Of a stretch of 64,000 nt of DNA, positions 1 to 9,881 are shown piece after piece. A program made the position numbers and the translations under genes. The notes under the pieces are model-generated. The model saw only the letters and a program-made list of their open reading frames with translations. It was not told the origin of the DNA and did not search any database. The stretch comes from Locusta migratoria (Eukaryota; Arthropoda; Insecta; Orthoptera; Acrididae). Within the stretch, counting starts at the first letter, position 1; every line of letters begins with the position of its first letter. The stretch is from NCBI GenBank assembly GCA_026315105.1, contig CM048744.1:836514094-836578093 (forward strand), read 5' to 3'.

Positions 1-636
1 GGGTGGTGGGGGAGGTGGTGCAGGCAGGCTAGGGGGGAGAGGGGCGGCTTCCATCGGGACCGGTGGGCCAGTGGCGAGAGGGTCGGTGGGCTTTTCCGTC
101 ACCGAGGAGGTGGCGTCTGTGGACGTTCGTTTGGTCTTCTTTGGTTTTAGGAGTCCTGGGAGACAGGAGCGGGGACAGGGGTGACTGGAAGGTGGTGCGG
201 AGCCGGCCCTGCGGCTGCGGCGGCGTCGTCGGGTGGGACAGGAGAGGAGTCCACAGCGGTCTGTCGGGTGCGAACCGCAACATGGTCACCGCGGGAGACG
301 TGGAGGGGCGGGAGAAGGAATCGAGTGGGGGAACGGAAGAAGAGGTAAGAGAGTGTGGGACGAGGGCAGTAGCTTGCGTGGGGGCAGAGGAGAGGGCGAC
401 AGCTGAGGGAGTGGAGAGGGTGGGGAGGGAGGGAATCGTGGCAGGAAGGAGGGAGGATGTACTCCAGGAGATGGTGGTGGGGGCATGGGAGGTCGAGGTA
501 AAAATGACGGTGGAGGACACAGTAGTAAGGGGCAAGGTCGACATGGCAGAGTCACTTTAACAGTAGAGCACTGCTGCAGGAACAGTGGCGGCGGCGGACG
601 TGCTTCCAGGCGGCCCAGGTGGGGGCGGGAGCGGCG
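1..636. other. GC-rich, purine-biased segment of unknown origin
   Basis: The plus strand is strongly G/A-rich and GC-rich, unlike the AT-rich DNA that dominates the window. Long open frames occur on both strands (about 63-560 plus and 29-544 minus). They overlap each other and encode low-complexity Arg/Gly/Glu-rich or Ser/Pro/Thr-rich peptides, as expected when biased composition removes stop codons. The segment ends where the PLE terminal repeat begins, so it may be the tail of another mobile element cut by the window edge. I recognise no domain. Confidence 0.4.
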
Positions 637-933
637 ATCAAAATTTCAGAAAACACCGTCAATAAAGACGGCGGTTTGCAGCTCAGTACGGCTTGGGATC
701 CCGTAGTTGCGGAGTTGAAGCGGGCGCGGCGTACGCGCGACCAAAACATTGCCTTATATGGTCAAGAAACAGGGTACCAGTGACGTCACTGGCGGCGGAG
801 CGGCTATATAAGCACGGCAGCGGTCGCGAATTGACAGTCATCCACTTGACAACGGCTGAAGAGATCTGTGTCGAAAGCTCGTGGGCACTAAACACATGCC
901 GCGGCTTGTAACCCGAGAAGACTTCATTAATGG
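637..933 (+). repeat. Penelope-like element, upstream pseudo-LTR (PLE-1)
   Basis: This segment is a direct repeat of 6704-7001 with only scattered differences. Both copies run from GATCAAAATTT to TTCATTAAYGGA. The repeat includes the last codons after the GIY-YIG domain, a TGACGTCA palindrome, a TATA box and a conserved tail. Penelope-like retroelements are known to carry such terminal direct repeats (pLTRs), in which the end of the coding region overlaps the repeat. The two copies mark PLE-1 as one insertion with both ends kept. Confidence 0.85.
781..812 (+). promoter_or_regulatory. pLTR promoter: CRE-like palindrome plus TATA box
   Basis: TGACGTCA at 781-788 matches a cAMP-response-element palindrome. 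It is followed at 805-812 by TATATAAG. The same pair with near-identical spacing is at 6849-6880, and the palindrome recurs in the PLE fragment at 15185-15192. Conservation across copies supports a pol II core promoter inside the pLTR. Promoter function is inferred. Confidence 0.6.
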
Positions 934-3012
934 ATATCGTCGCGAAAACATTTACTCATATATAACGTACCTTTACGGGGAGGAAACGTGGCGCAGCATC
1001 AAACGCCTGTGGAAGCTGCGCTAGAAGAAGGCGAAGTTACTCAGCCCTCTAGCCTTCCTACAACGCTGCCGTGATGAGAAAACAGTTCCGCGATTTGCCA
1101 TCATCAACCATCACGTCAACACCTCGGCAACCAGAAGAATTTTTCGCCGTGCTAGCTTCGCTCTGCTGCGGGAGAGAATACTTTTCACTAGAAAGAAATT
1201 GGACAAAAACGACCGTGAGCTTTTGACCGTTCATCTGTACCTGACACGGGCACTTTCGGCTCTAGATTGGGAATAGATCGACGCAGCAACGGTGGCACAA
1301 CAAACATCGTCAAGTCAGAGAGCCACGGAGAAGCAGAAGGGGAAATTCGGTCGCCTTTCTCAACAACAACATGGAGCAGAACATAAAACTTTGGAATGTA
1401 CAGTGATCAACATGACCGCAAGAAACTTCGATGCAGGTGCCATCTTGGCACTTCAGAAGGGCCTTAACTTTGCTCCTTCGCCTGAAGCATCCCATTCGTT
1501 GACATATTAAGTGGGGTTGAACAAGCGGTTCGTAAGTTTCCCGGTGAAATAGCAGAAGAAATTCGTAGAGAAACGAGACGCATTCTTGTAAAATCGAAGC
1601 CTCCAGCACCAAACATGACTAGAGCTGAACTCTGTGGCCTTCGTGCTCTCCGCAACGATTCTCTCACAGACGTTTTGCCAGCTGATAAGGGCAATGCTAC
1701 CGTCCTGATGGAACGAGCCGATTATGATGGAAAAATGCGACAGATGTTGGAAGAAGATACGTACCATAAGCTGCCTCGGGACCCAACATCCAGAATTCTG
1801 AGGAAGACGTCAGAACTTCTGAAAGGATCGTCTCTGGAAGAGAGTACAATTAAGAACCTCCTTCCTCAGGCCCCAAGACCACCCATCCAAAATTGTGAGG
1901 AAGACGTTAGAACTTCTCAAAGGGTCGTCTCTGGAAGAGAGTACAATTAAGAACCTCCTTCCTCAGGCCCCAAGACCACCTACTTTTTACGGTCTGCCAA
2001 AGGTTTACAAGCAGGATACACCGTTAAGGCCGATAGTGTGTATCATCGGCTCTCCTACCTATAGACTTGCAAAATACCTGGCCACACTCCTCTCCATGCA
2101 CGTTGGACACTGTGAACATCATATAAAGAATACGACGGACTTCAATCGACCTAATTAAAGGACGGCGCCTAAGGGAAGAAGATATTATGGTTAGCTTCAA
2201 TGTGGTCTCCATTTTCACGTTTGTTTCCATCACAGACTCTATTGACTTATTGGCCCAGTTGTTTGACGACACCATCGTGGATTTATTTAAGCACAGCCTG
2301 ACGTCGTCATATTTCTTATATGGTGGAGATTATTTTAACCAGACAGACGGCATTGCGATGGGAAGCCCTTTAGCTCCAGTTGTAGCCAACCTCTTCATGG
2401 AGCATTTCGAAGAAATTGTCTTCGACACGGCTCCTGCAAAGCCTAGCTGCTTTTATCGTTACGTCGACGATAGCTTCGTCATCTGTTCTCATGGACAGAA
2501 AAAACTAGAAGAGTTCCTGGAGCACATCAACAGTATCCATGACCACATCAAATTCACGATGGAAGTAGAGACGGACGGTTCCTTGCCATTTCTGGACGTT
2601 CTCGTCCGTCGTAAGCTCGGTGGAAGTCTGGGTCACAGCGTTTACCGCAAGCCCAATCACACGGACCGGTATTTGCACGCCACCAGCTACCATCACCCAG
2701 CACAGAACAATCTGTTCTGAAGACCTTAGTACACAGAGCCCTAACCGTGTCAGATGCTGATAAACTGTCAAAGGATAACGGCTACAGCAAGAGACAAGTA
2801 TCTCGAGCAGTGTCACTTAAAGCACGAAATCAGAAGACATCTGAAGAAGAAGTCAAGAAGACCGCATTTTTGCCGTTTTGTGGCTCCCCAACAGGGAAAA
2901 TCAGCCGGCTCCTGAAGAGACATAGAATTGACACAATCTTCAGACCTCCAGCAAAGATCCGACAACTAATGGAGCCTGTGAAAGATGAAGTAGGTCTCAG
3001 AACACCAGGCTT
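934..3012 (+). pseudogene. Penelope-like element RT (PLE-1, 5' part of ORF)
   Basis: This is a decayed coding region of a Penelope-like retroelement read through several frames. An N-terminal region (about 1090-1610) leads to a block around 1615-1780 with LPADKGNATV, a PLE hallmark. RT motifs follow: YGLPKVYK and LRPIV at about 1985-2040, GIAMGSPLAPVVANLF at about 2350-2395, and the catalytic box YRYVDDSFVI at about 2455-2485. The linker to the endonuclease ends at VGLRTPG near 3010, where an antisense LINE interrupts the frame. The GIY-YIG part resumes at 6488. Stops, frameshifts and a 97-bp duplication make it a pseudogene. Confidence 0.88.
1787..1980 (+). repeat. 97-bp tandem duplication inside the PLE RT
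   Basis: Two adjacent near-identical units start at 1787 and 1884 (CATCCARAATT at each start). The unit is 97 bp, not a multiple of three, so the duplication shifts the frame just before the YGLPKVYK block. A few differences separate the units, so it is not very recent. Confidence 0.85.
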
Positions 3013-3457
3013 TAAAATTTATTTATTTATTTATTTATCGTATGACATAAACACTTGGACACGCAAGATACATTGCACAATGACACTTCCCCAGGTGGGA
3101 AGCAGAGACAACAAACAGCTTATATCAAAATTTAAGTGCATTAATTACAGAGACGTATACAGGTATGCAGTAAAAAGTCCACTACTATGTGTGATGCAGT
3201 AGAATTTGGAAAAAAAAAATATTTATAAAATATTAATACAAATTTATGAAAGATATATTACATCTTACAGTAAGATGAACAATTGAATCAACACTAATAT
3301 AAGAATATTAAGTTAGGAAACTAAAATAAGTAATAGGAAAAACAACAATGACATGAGCAGTAAATTTACACAATTTATATTAACTGAATTAAGAAACATA
3401 AGCAGCGAACATTATCCTTATATATTAATGTCTAAACCAGCCAGCTATGAAAGTGCG

Positions 3458-4033
3458 TCATCTGCCCACTTTATACAGGTCTGTTTTTGGACCTGGGTAA
3501 GACCTGATGTTGCAGTCATACACAATATGGTCTATTGTCTGACGCGAAGCACCGCAGTCGCACTGAGGACTTGTCGATATGCCCCACTTGTATAGAGAAT
3601 CCTGACAAACTCCGTGAGATGTTCGGATTCTGTTAAGCGCTTTCCATTGTCGGCGGGGAAGTTCGAATCCAGTAGGTCTTTCTGTGGGGTCGGGCCAGAG
3701 AGCTGTGAAGTTGACAGTGCTCCAGTCTGTTCGCCATTGCTCAGTGATGCTGAAATCCGCGTCTTGTAGTAGTTGCGCTGAGACTAGTGGAGGCTTCCTG
3801 GACTTCAACCTCTTCAGTGCTAGATAAGGAATGTCCTTATGCACTGGTAGGTCTGGGTCACTTTGGATCCTCTTCAGCTGTCGGACCAAGCAGCCCTTTC
3901 TCCGTAGCGGAGGTGGAGCAATGTGACTCAGTACAGGTAACCATTGCACAGGTGTGCTTTTGATGCATCCACTGATGGTACGCATGGTGTCGTGCAGTCT
4001 GGCATCTAGTTTGCTTACATGACTACTATTCAA
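3458..4033 (-). pseudogene. LINE C-terminal domain with Cys-His motif
   Basis: This 191-residue frame continues from the RT (a stop separates them). It ends with CDCGASRQTIDHIVYDC, a C-x-C-x8-H-x4-C arrangement seen at the C-terminus of many arthropod Jockey-type LINE proteins and presumed to be a nucleic-acid-binding zinc motif. The 400 bp further left is 3'-UTR and tail. Confidence 0.75.
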
Positions 4034-5004
4034 CTATGAAGAGGAGCAGTATTCTGCAGCAGAGTACACAAGTGCTAGGGCAGAACCTCTCAGAGTGGAA
4101 GCATGTGCTCCCCATCTGCTGCCACGCAGTTTGTGCAAGATATTATTGCGAGTGTTGACTTTGGCTACCGTTGTTTCCAGGTGTTTTCTGAAGGAGAGGG
4201 TGCGATCCAGTGTGACACCAAGATACTTTGGGAACTGATTATGGGGGAGCACTTTATTGTTGAGAAGTACTTTTGGAGATTTTGTTGCTTCCCTATTGTT
4301 AAGGTGAAAACTAGTTGTTTCCGTTTTGCTTGAGCTGACAATCAGTCTCCAATCAGCGTAGAACTTCCCAACAATTTCAAGATCTTGAGAAAGGAGTGTG
4401 TCAGCATCTTCCATCCTCTTTGCTGGAACGGCTGTTGCCAGGTCGTCAGCGTATCCAAATTTGCGTCCTTTTGTTTCTGGCATGTCTGATATATACAAGT
4501 TGAAAGTGCAGGTGCCAGCCCCGATCCTTGAGGAAGGCCGTTATTTATTTTTCGGACTCTACTTGTTTTGTCACCCATTATTATCTGAAAGGTTCTGTCA
4601 CGTAGCATATTATTAAAGAGGCGTTAGACCTTCTGGCATGGGACAGTGCGATACAGTTTATATAGTAAGCCATCTTTTCACACAGTGTCATAAGCCGCAG
4701 TGAGATCCATGAAGGCAACCGTCGTCTTGAGTCGTTGCTGGAAGCCTGCTTCGATGTGGCTGGTTAGGCTGAGCACCTGGTCCTCACAGCCTCTGTTGTG
4801 GCGAAAGCCAGCTTGCTCCACTGGTAGGTGTTCTTCCAGTATTGGTTCTATACGTCCTAAAATAAGCGTCTCCAGCAGCTTGTAGGTTGTGCTCAGGAGG
4901 GAAATCGGTCGGTAACTCTCTGGTTTATCCTTTGGTTTACCGGGCTTCAGCAAAGATATTATTTTAGCTTTATTAAACACGGGTGGTACAACGCCAGTCT
5001 GCAT
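4034..5004 (-). pseudogene. LINE reverse transcriptase domain
   Basis: RT motifs in order on the minus strand are SLLKPGKPKDKPESYRPISL, VEQAGFRHNRGCEDQV, FMDLTAAYDTV, NNGLPQGSGLAPALS, and the catalytic FGYADDLATA at about 4450. A YLGVTLDRTLSF block follows, typical of Jockey/CR1/I-group LINEs. There are frame breaks near 4678 and 4500. Clade assignment within the Jockey superfamily is uncertain. Confidence 0.88.
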
Positions 5005-5318
5005 GATATGTGAAAAGAACTGGCTCAGCCATTCTCTGCCGCTGTGTATTAAGAATTCAGGAAGGACTCCATCAAATCCTGGGGCCTTCCCTTTCTTTAT
5101 TTTACTGATGGCTATATTGACTTCTTCGGCTGTAAATGGCCGAGAGATTTAATTTGGAGCTCCTTCTGACTGACGGAATGATTTCAAGTGTCGCTTAACA
5201 AAAGTTGTACGTTTCTTGTCTCTAGGTGCTCTAGACAAGGATACAATTCGTGAGGCAATCTGGTTGGGAGATACGCCTGGTACTTCTCCTTCAGGTGCAC
5301 TGGCGTCTCCCAGTTTTC

Positions 5319-6348
5319 TTAAGAGGTTCCATGCCTTCCTGCTACATCCAAGTTTCGAAGGAGTTCGCCCGCAATTTCAGCATCGTTCTCCTGAAGGAAT
5401 CTATGATGCAATTCTTCTGTCTCTTCATTCCACCCTGGTATATATTCTTTACAATAGCCCTGGGGAATATATCGTTTGGCCGCTGCTATAATTATATTTA
5501 CAAATCTATCATAGTTATACCATCTGGCAGGGATCCACCGCAGGGTTTGATCAATGTCATTAGAAAATTTATACCAGTTTGTTTTTTGAAGGTTCCAACG
5601 GGGTCTTGGGAGTGAGCGGATAAGAGGGATGTTGATTCCAATTTCTAGAAGGATGGGGCGATGTTGGCTGTGTGGGAAACTCTCCTGGATTTTTCTGCTG
5701 GTGGGGATAGGATGGGACTGGGAATTCCTGGTAGTAAAGCTCAGATCAGGATTCGTTTCTGTGTTGTGGATAGCAGATTTGAAGGTATTTTTATCTTTCG
5801 CATCAAAGACCAGGTGCAGATGGTTTTCTTCGGCCCGGTTTGATAGCTTTTCCCCATTTATATCTGTTGTACGATATTTCCAGTCTGTGTGGTGACTGTT
5901 GAAATCTCCAGCGTATATTGTGGGGTGGGGGTGAGTTTCTATAACGTTCTGTGGCCATGCTGTTTGAGGTGGCTTGTATATGTTTACCACTGTTAGTTCT
6001 CCAATCTTCGTAACTATTTGTTGGAAACAGTCAGCTGAAAGTGAGACCAGAGCCGCGTTTTCGATACTGCTCCTCACGTAGGTTGCGAGTCCATAATGCC
6101 GGTGATATTACAGCTCCCAGCAGATCATAACCATGGATCTTCCCTCTGGACCTCTGTTGCTCTGGATTTTCGATGTGTGTTTCCTGAAGAACGGCTACAT
6201 CAACATTGTTTTCCACTAGAAATTTTGAAAGAAATTGGCTCTTGGAGCTGCTAAGCCCCTCTACGTTCAGTTGACAAATCCGTGTAGTGCTGCCCAGCTC
6301 TCTTGTCAGTACAGACTCAGGAGCCTGTTGCTTCTTCTTCATCATCAT
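5319..6348 (-). pseudogene. LINE AP-endonuclease domain
   Basis: The protein begins with a charged leader and then ICQLNVEGLSSSKSQFL, the start of an APE-type endonuclease. LQETH follows, and after a frame break YAGDFNSHHTDWKYR, which holds the conserved GDFN-H core. The usual SDH-like end is degenerate. In LINEs this domain nicks the target DNA to prime reverse transcription. The frame is broken near 6031-6077, so it is inactive as it stands. Confidence 0.82.
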
Positions 6349-6487
6349 TGCATGAATTAGCCCAAGTGTTTGATAGTCGTTACTTCTGGCTCTGACTTCG
6401 TGCCTCGAAGTGACTGTTCTTTAGCACCACCCAGGGGATACGTGTAGCTTGAGGATTGCTATGGACGCGAACAGTCGTTGTCCCCCT

Positions 6488-6706
6488 GCATTTATAAAAT
6501 TCCTTGTGAGTGTGGGCAGTTTTATGTCGGCCAGACTGTTCGCACTATTCAACAGCGACGCATAGAACACGAGAGGTGCTTTCGATTACGCTATCCCGAA
6601 AAATCAGCTGCTTTAGAAAACGGACACCGAATTGCTTTCGACGAGACATCTATTATTAAACGGACCAACAGCTTCTGGGAGAGCGTAATAAACGAGGCAG
6701 TAGAGA
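6488..6706 (+). pseudogene. PLE-1 GIY-YIG endonuclease domain
   Basis: This is the C-terminal part of PLE-1 after the LINE insertion: YKIPCECGQFYVGQTVRTIQQR, then EHERCFRLRYPEKSA, ending TNSFWESVINEAVEI. It matches the GIY-YIG nuclease fold used by Penelope-like elements, with the IYKI and FYVGQT strands, the conserved Arg, and the Glu-His pair. It joins in frame to the linker that ends at 3012 and runs directly into the downstream pLTR. Confidence 0.9.
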
Positions 6707-7001
6707 TCAAAATTTCTGAAACACCCTCAATAAAGACGACGGTTTGCAGCTCAGTACGGCTTGGGATTCCGTAGTTGCGGAGTTGAAGCGGGCGCGGCGT
6801 ACGCGCGACCAAAACATTGCCTTATATGGTCAAGGAACTGGGCACCAGTGACGTCACTGGCGACGGCGCGGCTATATAAGCACGGCAGCGGCCGCTAAAT
6901 GACAGTCATCCACTTGACAATGGCAGAGGAGATCTGTCGAAAGCTCGTGGGCAGTAAACCACATGACGCGGCTTGTAACCCGAGAAGATTTCATTAACGG
7001 A
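6704..7001 (+). repeat. Penelope-like element, downstream pseudo-LTR (PLE-1)
   Basis: Direct repeat of 637-933. It holds the TGACGTCA palindrome (6849-6856), TATATAAG (6873-6880) and the tail CCGAGAAGATTTCATTAACGG. The tail also contains a degenerate hammerhead-like GAAA stretch (about 6935-6950) that aligns with better-kept versions at 17398-17482 and 19964-20010. Confidence 0.85.
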
Positions 7002-7961
7002 AAATTAGTTAGCGATAACCTTGTTTCTTTTTGTTTTTAAATAATTCCCAAAGATTTGAAATTATGTGTAAAGTTTGTTGAAAATCTATAGATGGGTCAT
7101 TGTCAAATAGTGGATGCATAAAATTTCGCATGTTGAAGCAGAATTTTGTTTTTGTTTTATTATTATTATTATTATTTTATTTATTTATTAATTATTATTA
7201 TTATTATTATTATTTTGTGACTCACTGTTTATAGCGTCATATCTTCTGAACTATATGTAGTAGGGATTCCTACGGGGATAAAGAAAATTTGTACGAAATT
7301 TGATTGAAATCAGTCTAGTGATTAAGGAAGAGACGTGGAACATTATCGCATGAACGGGCAGTTTTTTTAGAATTTTATTTTTTTGTAAGTGGCTGTGCCG
7401 TTACAGCGATTTTTGTCTGATAGTCAGAAATATGTGTACCACGTTTGGTCCGTCCAGTAGTTTAGGAGATGTAGGATACATACGGTCCATTATGATCACA
7501 AACACTCGCGAAACCAGCTGAAACATAGTCCTGTCTGAGCACGAGAAAGGTCAATACGTTCACGTTTAAAATGAATGAAAAATAGGGAATCAGATGCATT
7601 CAGTTGACACCCCAACTTCCTCAACAAAACGTTTGCCATGCGAAAGTCTCTGCTTTAACACATAAAACGCTAAATCATTTTAGCCAATTTCTTAGCGTAA
7701 TTAATTTTCATCCACTGCGTCTTCCTTTTACTGCTACTGTCCATAGTTCGATTAAAATTAGTTGCTAGTTGACACTTCACGTATCGGAGTTGCTTTCTTC
7801 CAATAAGAGCGCTTAAAGTCACGTCCGAAACGCTAGCTGTTGCCGAATTGCCGGAAGTCCCTGTCTGATTTCCTTTCTTAATGTGGTTTGATCCCATTTC
7901 ATAGTTCTATTCCTTTTATTTTGCTTTTCGTGACACACATGAAAACGATACACACACAACA
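7002..7961. other. Non-coding, AT-rich
   Basis: No gene or domain is recognisable. An ATT-rich microsatellite occupies about 7155-7217. Text such as GATTTTTGTCTGATAG followed by ACCACGTTTGGTCCGTC looks like non-coding repeat DNA but cannot be assigned. Confidence 0.5.
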
Positions 7962-8152
7962 ATGTTCAAATGTTTGTAATTCTACGGGACCAAACTACGT
8001 TGGTCATTAGTGAGTCTTACAAATTACTTAAACTAAGTTAAACTGAACTAAGGACAACACACACACACACACCCATGCCCGAGGGAGGATTCGAACCTTC
8101 GACGCTGGAGGCCGCGCGACCCGTGACGTGGCGCCTCAGACCGCTCGGCTCG
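7962..8152 (-). mobile_element. tRNA-derived SINE (family 1, older copy)
   Basis: On the minus strand this has an A-box-like GCCGAGCGGTCTGAGGCG, the B-box GGTTCGAATCC, the CTCGGGCATGGG core, an (GT)n stretch and a tail ending ACAAACATTTGAACATT. It differs from the main subfamily by the body TTTGGTCC. It abuts the 5' break of a mariner fragment. Confidence 0.85.
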
Positions 8153-8154
8153 AC

Positions 8155-9000
8155 TATGGAGTGAAAACATCCGTCATGACCTGTCCGAAAGCAGTTGAAA
8201 AGCACTCCGTTTGCAGGTAAAGTGCTACCCACCGTTGTCTGGGACGCCCAAGGACTGGACTTCTTGCAGGATACAACCATCAATGCTGCGCGGTACTGTG
8301 CCACTTCGTCGAAATTGAAAGACGTGATTCAGAAAAAGCGGCCTGGCCTTCTCAGATCTGGCTGTTGCTGTTGGATGACAATGCGAGACCACACTCGCCG
8401 ACGTCGCCGCAAAACCATATTGCAACTCATGGTTGGGAGCGCCTACACCATCCGCCATACAGTCCTGATCTCGCACCAAGTGACTTCCATCTGTTTCCAG
8501 CCTTGAAGAAGACTTTAGGGCCGGCCGCGGTGGCCGAGGGGACTGAGGCGCTCCAGTCACGGTCTGCACGGCCACTAGGGTCGGGGGTTCGAATCCTCCC
8601 TCGGGCATGGATATTTGTGCCGTCCTAGTTCGTAAGTAGTTCATAAGTAATTTGTAAGTTTAGGGACTGATGACCCCGTAGTTAAGTCCCCTAAAGCTTA
8701 ACATAAAAATAAATAAATAAAAAATAAAAAAATTAAAAAAAAAAGACTTTAGGTGGAAGGCGCTTTGAAAGCAATGCTCACGTTAAACAAGCCGTCAATG
8801 CTTCTTCCTTTATGCAACGCCCTGATTTTTTTCCTGGATGGCTTTTTGAAGCTTATAAAGAAGTATGACAAATGTCTCAATGTAATTGGAAATTATGTAA
8901 AAAAAATTAAGGTATATCTTATCTTTAATGTCTCAGTCTATTTTTTCCTTTCATACGCAACTCTGACCACAGTCGACAGCTGTCCAACTCCCTCTCGTAT
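8155..9000 (+). pseudogene. mariner transposase fragment (copy 1), interrupted by a SINE
   Basis: The C-terminal half of a mariner transposase: VWDAQGLDFL, TTINAARYC, KKRPGLL, then LLLDDNARPHS (second catalytic Asp of the D,D34D triad) and YSPDLAPSDFHLF (third Asp). A SINE with an 11-bp target duplication sits at 8520-8742. The protein resumes as GGRRFES and ends near DKCLNVIGNYVKK. Frameshifts and a missing N-terminal half make it inactive. Mariner cuts and pastes DNA at TA sites. Confidence 0.85.
8520..8742 (+). mobile_element. tRNA-derived SINE (family 1) inside mariner copy 1
   Basis: Full-length copy with the head GGCCGGCCGCGGTGGCCGAG, the B-box GGTTCGAATCC, the body GATGACCCCGTAGTTAAG and a long A-rich tail. 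It is flanked by the exact 11-bp duplication AAGACTTTAGG (8509-8519 and 8743-8753), so it is younger than the mariner. Confidence 0.95.
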
Positions 9001-9762
9001 AATCACAGAGAACGGCTTATATTACATGTGCTTCATATGAATTATGTGAAGCTGAACTTTTTGACAACTCGGTTCATTGTTGTAAGTAGCTACCTCGAAA
9101 GAAAAACGGAGTGTCCTACAGTTATGCCACGGAGTAGTGGTTACATTGTTGTTTCTCGTGCTGAAGGCTGCTGGTTCGACTTTCAGCAACAGCAAGAACT
9201 CCTAATTTCTAGATCTAAGGAAGATGATGTTTTATTCACTCTATTAATTATTTATATTAGATTATTGATAACACTTTGACACTTCATTTTCATAATGGCA
9301 TTAACTTTATGTTTCCTATTTTCGTACTGACATTCTTTTATCGACTGGAGCAAGAAATCAGTTTGCTTTTAACGCTGAGACTGAATGTGTCCTGTCCTGA
9401 GTTTTCTTGTAGAGGTTAGCTTTACAGGTCGTGAGGGGCGCTATTATGACCAGTTCTGCCGCATTGTTGACCATCGTTTTCTTGAATACAATGCACATGG
9501 CAAGGTTCTGGTTAGTTTAGGAGACGAAGATTAAAAGCTGGGCTACAAAACGTGTCCTGTCACTGATCACTTAAAATGAGCTGCCGTCTTCTGACCATCG
9601 GCGTCGCTTCCAACATTGCGCCACGTTACAAGTCAACATCGTTTGTGAAGTGATCCCTGCGTTTGTATGTCGCCCATAAACGAACGGCAGCCGGCAGCCT
9701 ATGTGAAAACACTGTAGCGCCTCGTGGCAAACGTCAACCAGCAAGTAATTTTAATCGAACTA
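9001..9762. other. Non-coding; possible decayed tRNA-like head
   Basis: No coding region is seen. Around 9133-9195 a GTAGTGGTTAC stretch is followed about 40 bp later by GGTTCGACTTTC, resembling A and B boxes of a tRNA-derived SINE. The body and tail are not recognisable. Confidence 0.3.
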
Positions 9763-9881
9763 TACGAGGGGCGTTTGAAAAGTCGGTGAAAAATTAAAAA
9801 CTACTAACGTGTTTGGGAAAAACCATTGTAATTTTTTGACATAGTCTCCTTTTAGACTTATACATTTCGTCCAACGCTGTT

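Larger units (their letters stand above)
3013..6487 (-). mobile_element. APE-type LINE (Jockey/CR1-like) inserted antisense into PLE-1
   Basis: A non-LTR retrotransposon on the minus strand splits the PLE between VGLRTPG and YKIPCECGQFY. Its 3' end lies at the left and consists of an (AAAT)n-like tail at 3013-3040. Its 5' end is close to 6487. In order from 6348 leftwards it encodes an AP endonuclease, an RT and a C-terminal Cys-His motif. Because both PLE parts flank it precisely, the LINE is younger than PLE-1. Target duplications are not clear. Confidence 0.85.

Noticed and set aside
29..560. Overlapping 165-171-residue frames on both strands at the window start
   Set aside because: They are mirror products of one purine-rich, GC-rich stretch. 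Peptides are low complexity and match no family I know.
870..933. Functional hammerhead in the PLE-1 pLTRs
   Set aside because: The GAAA-type half aligns with the better copies, but the CTGATGA box and stems are not intact in either pLTR of PLE-1. The copy at 19954-19983 also has extra bases before stem II.
7670..7897. 75-residue minus-strand frame upstream of the mariner fragment
   Set aside because: Does not match a mariner N-terminus or another family; strand and position do not fit the neighbouring element.
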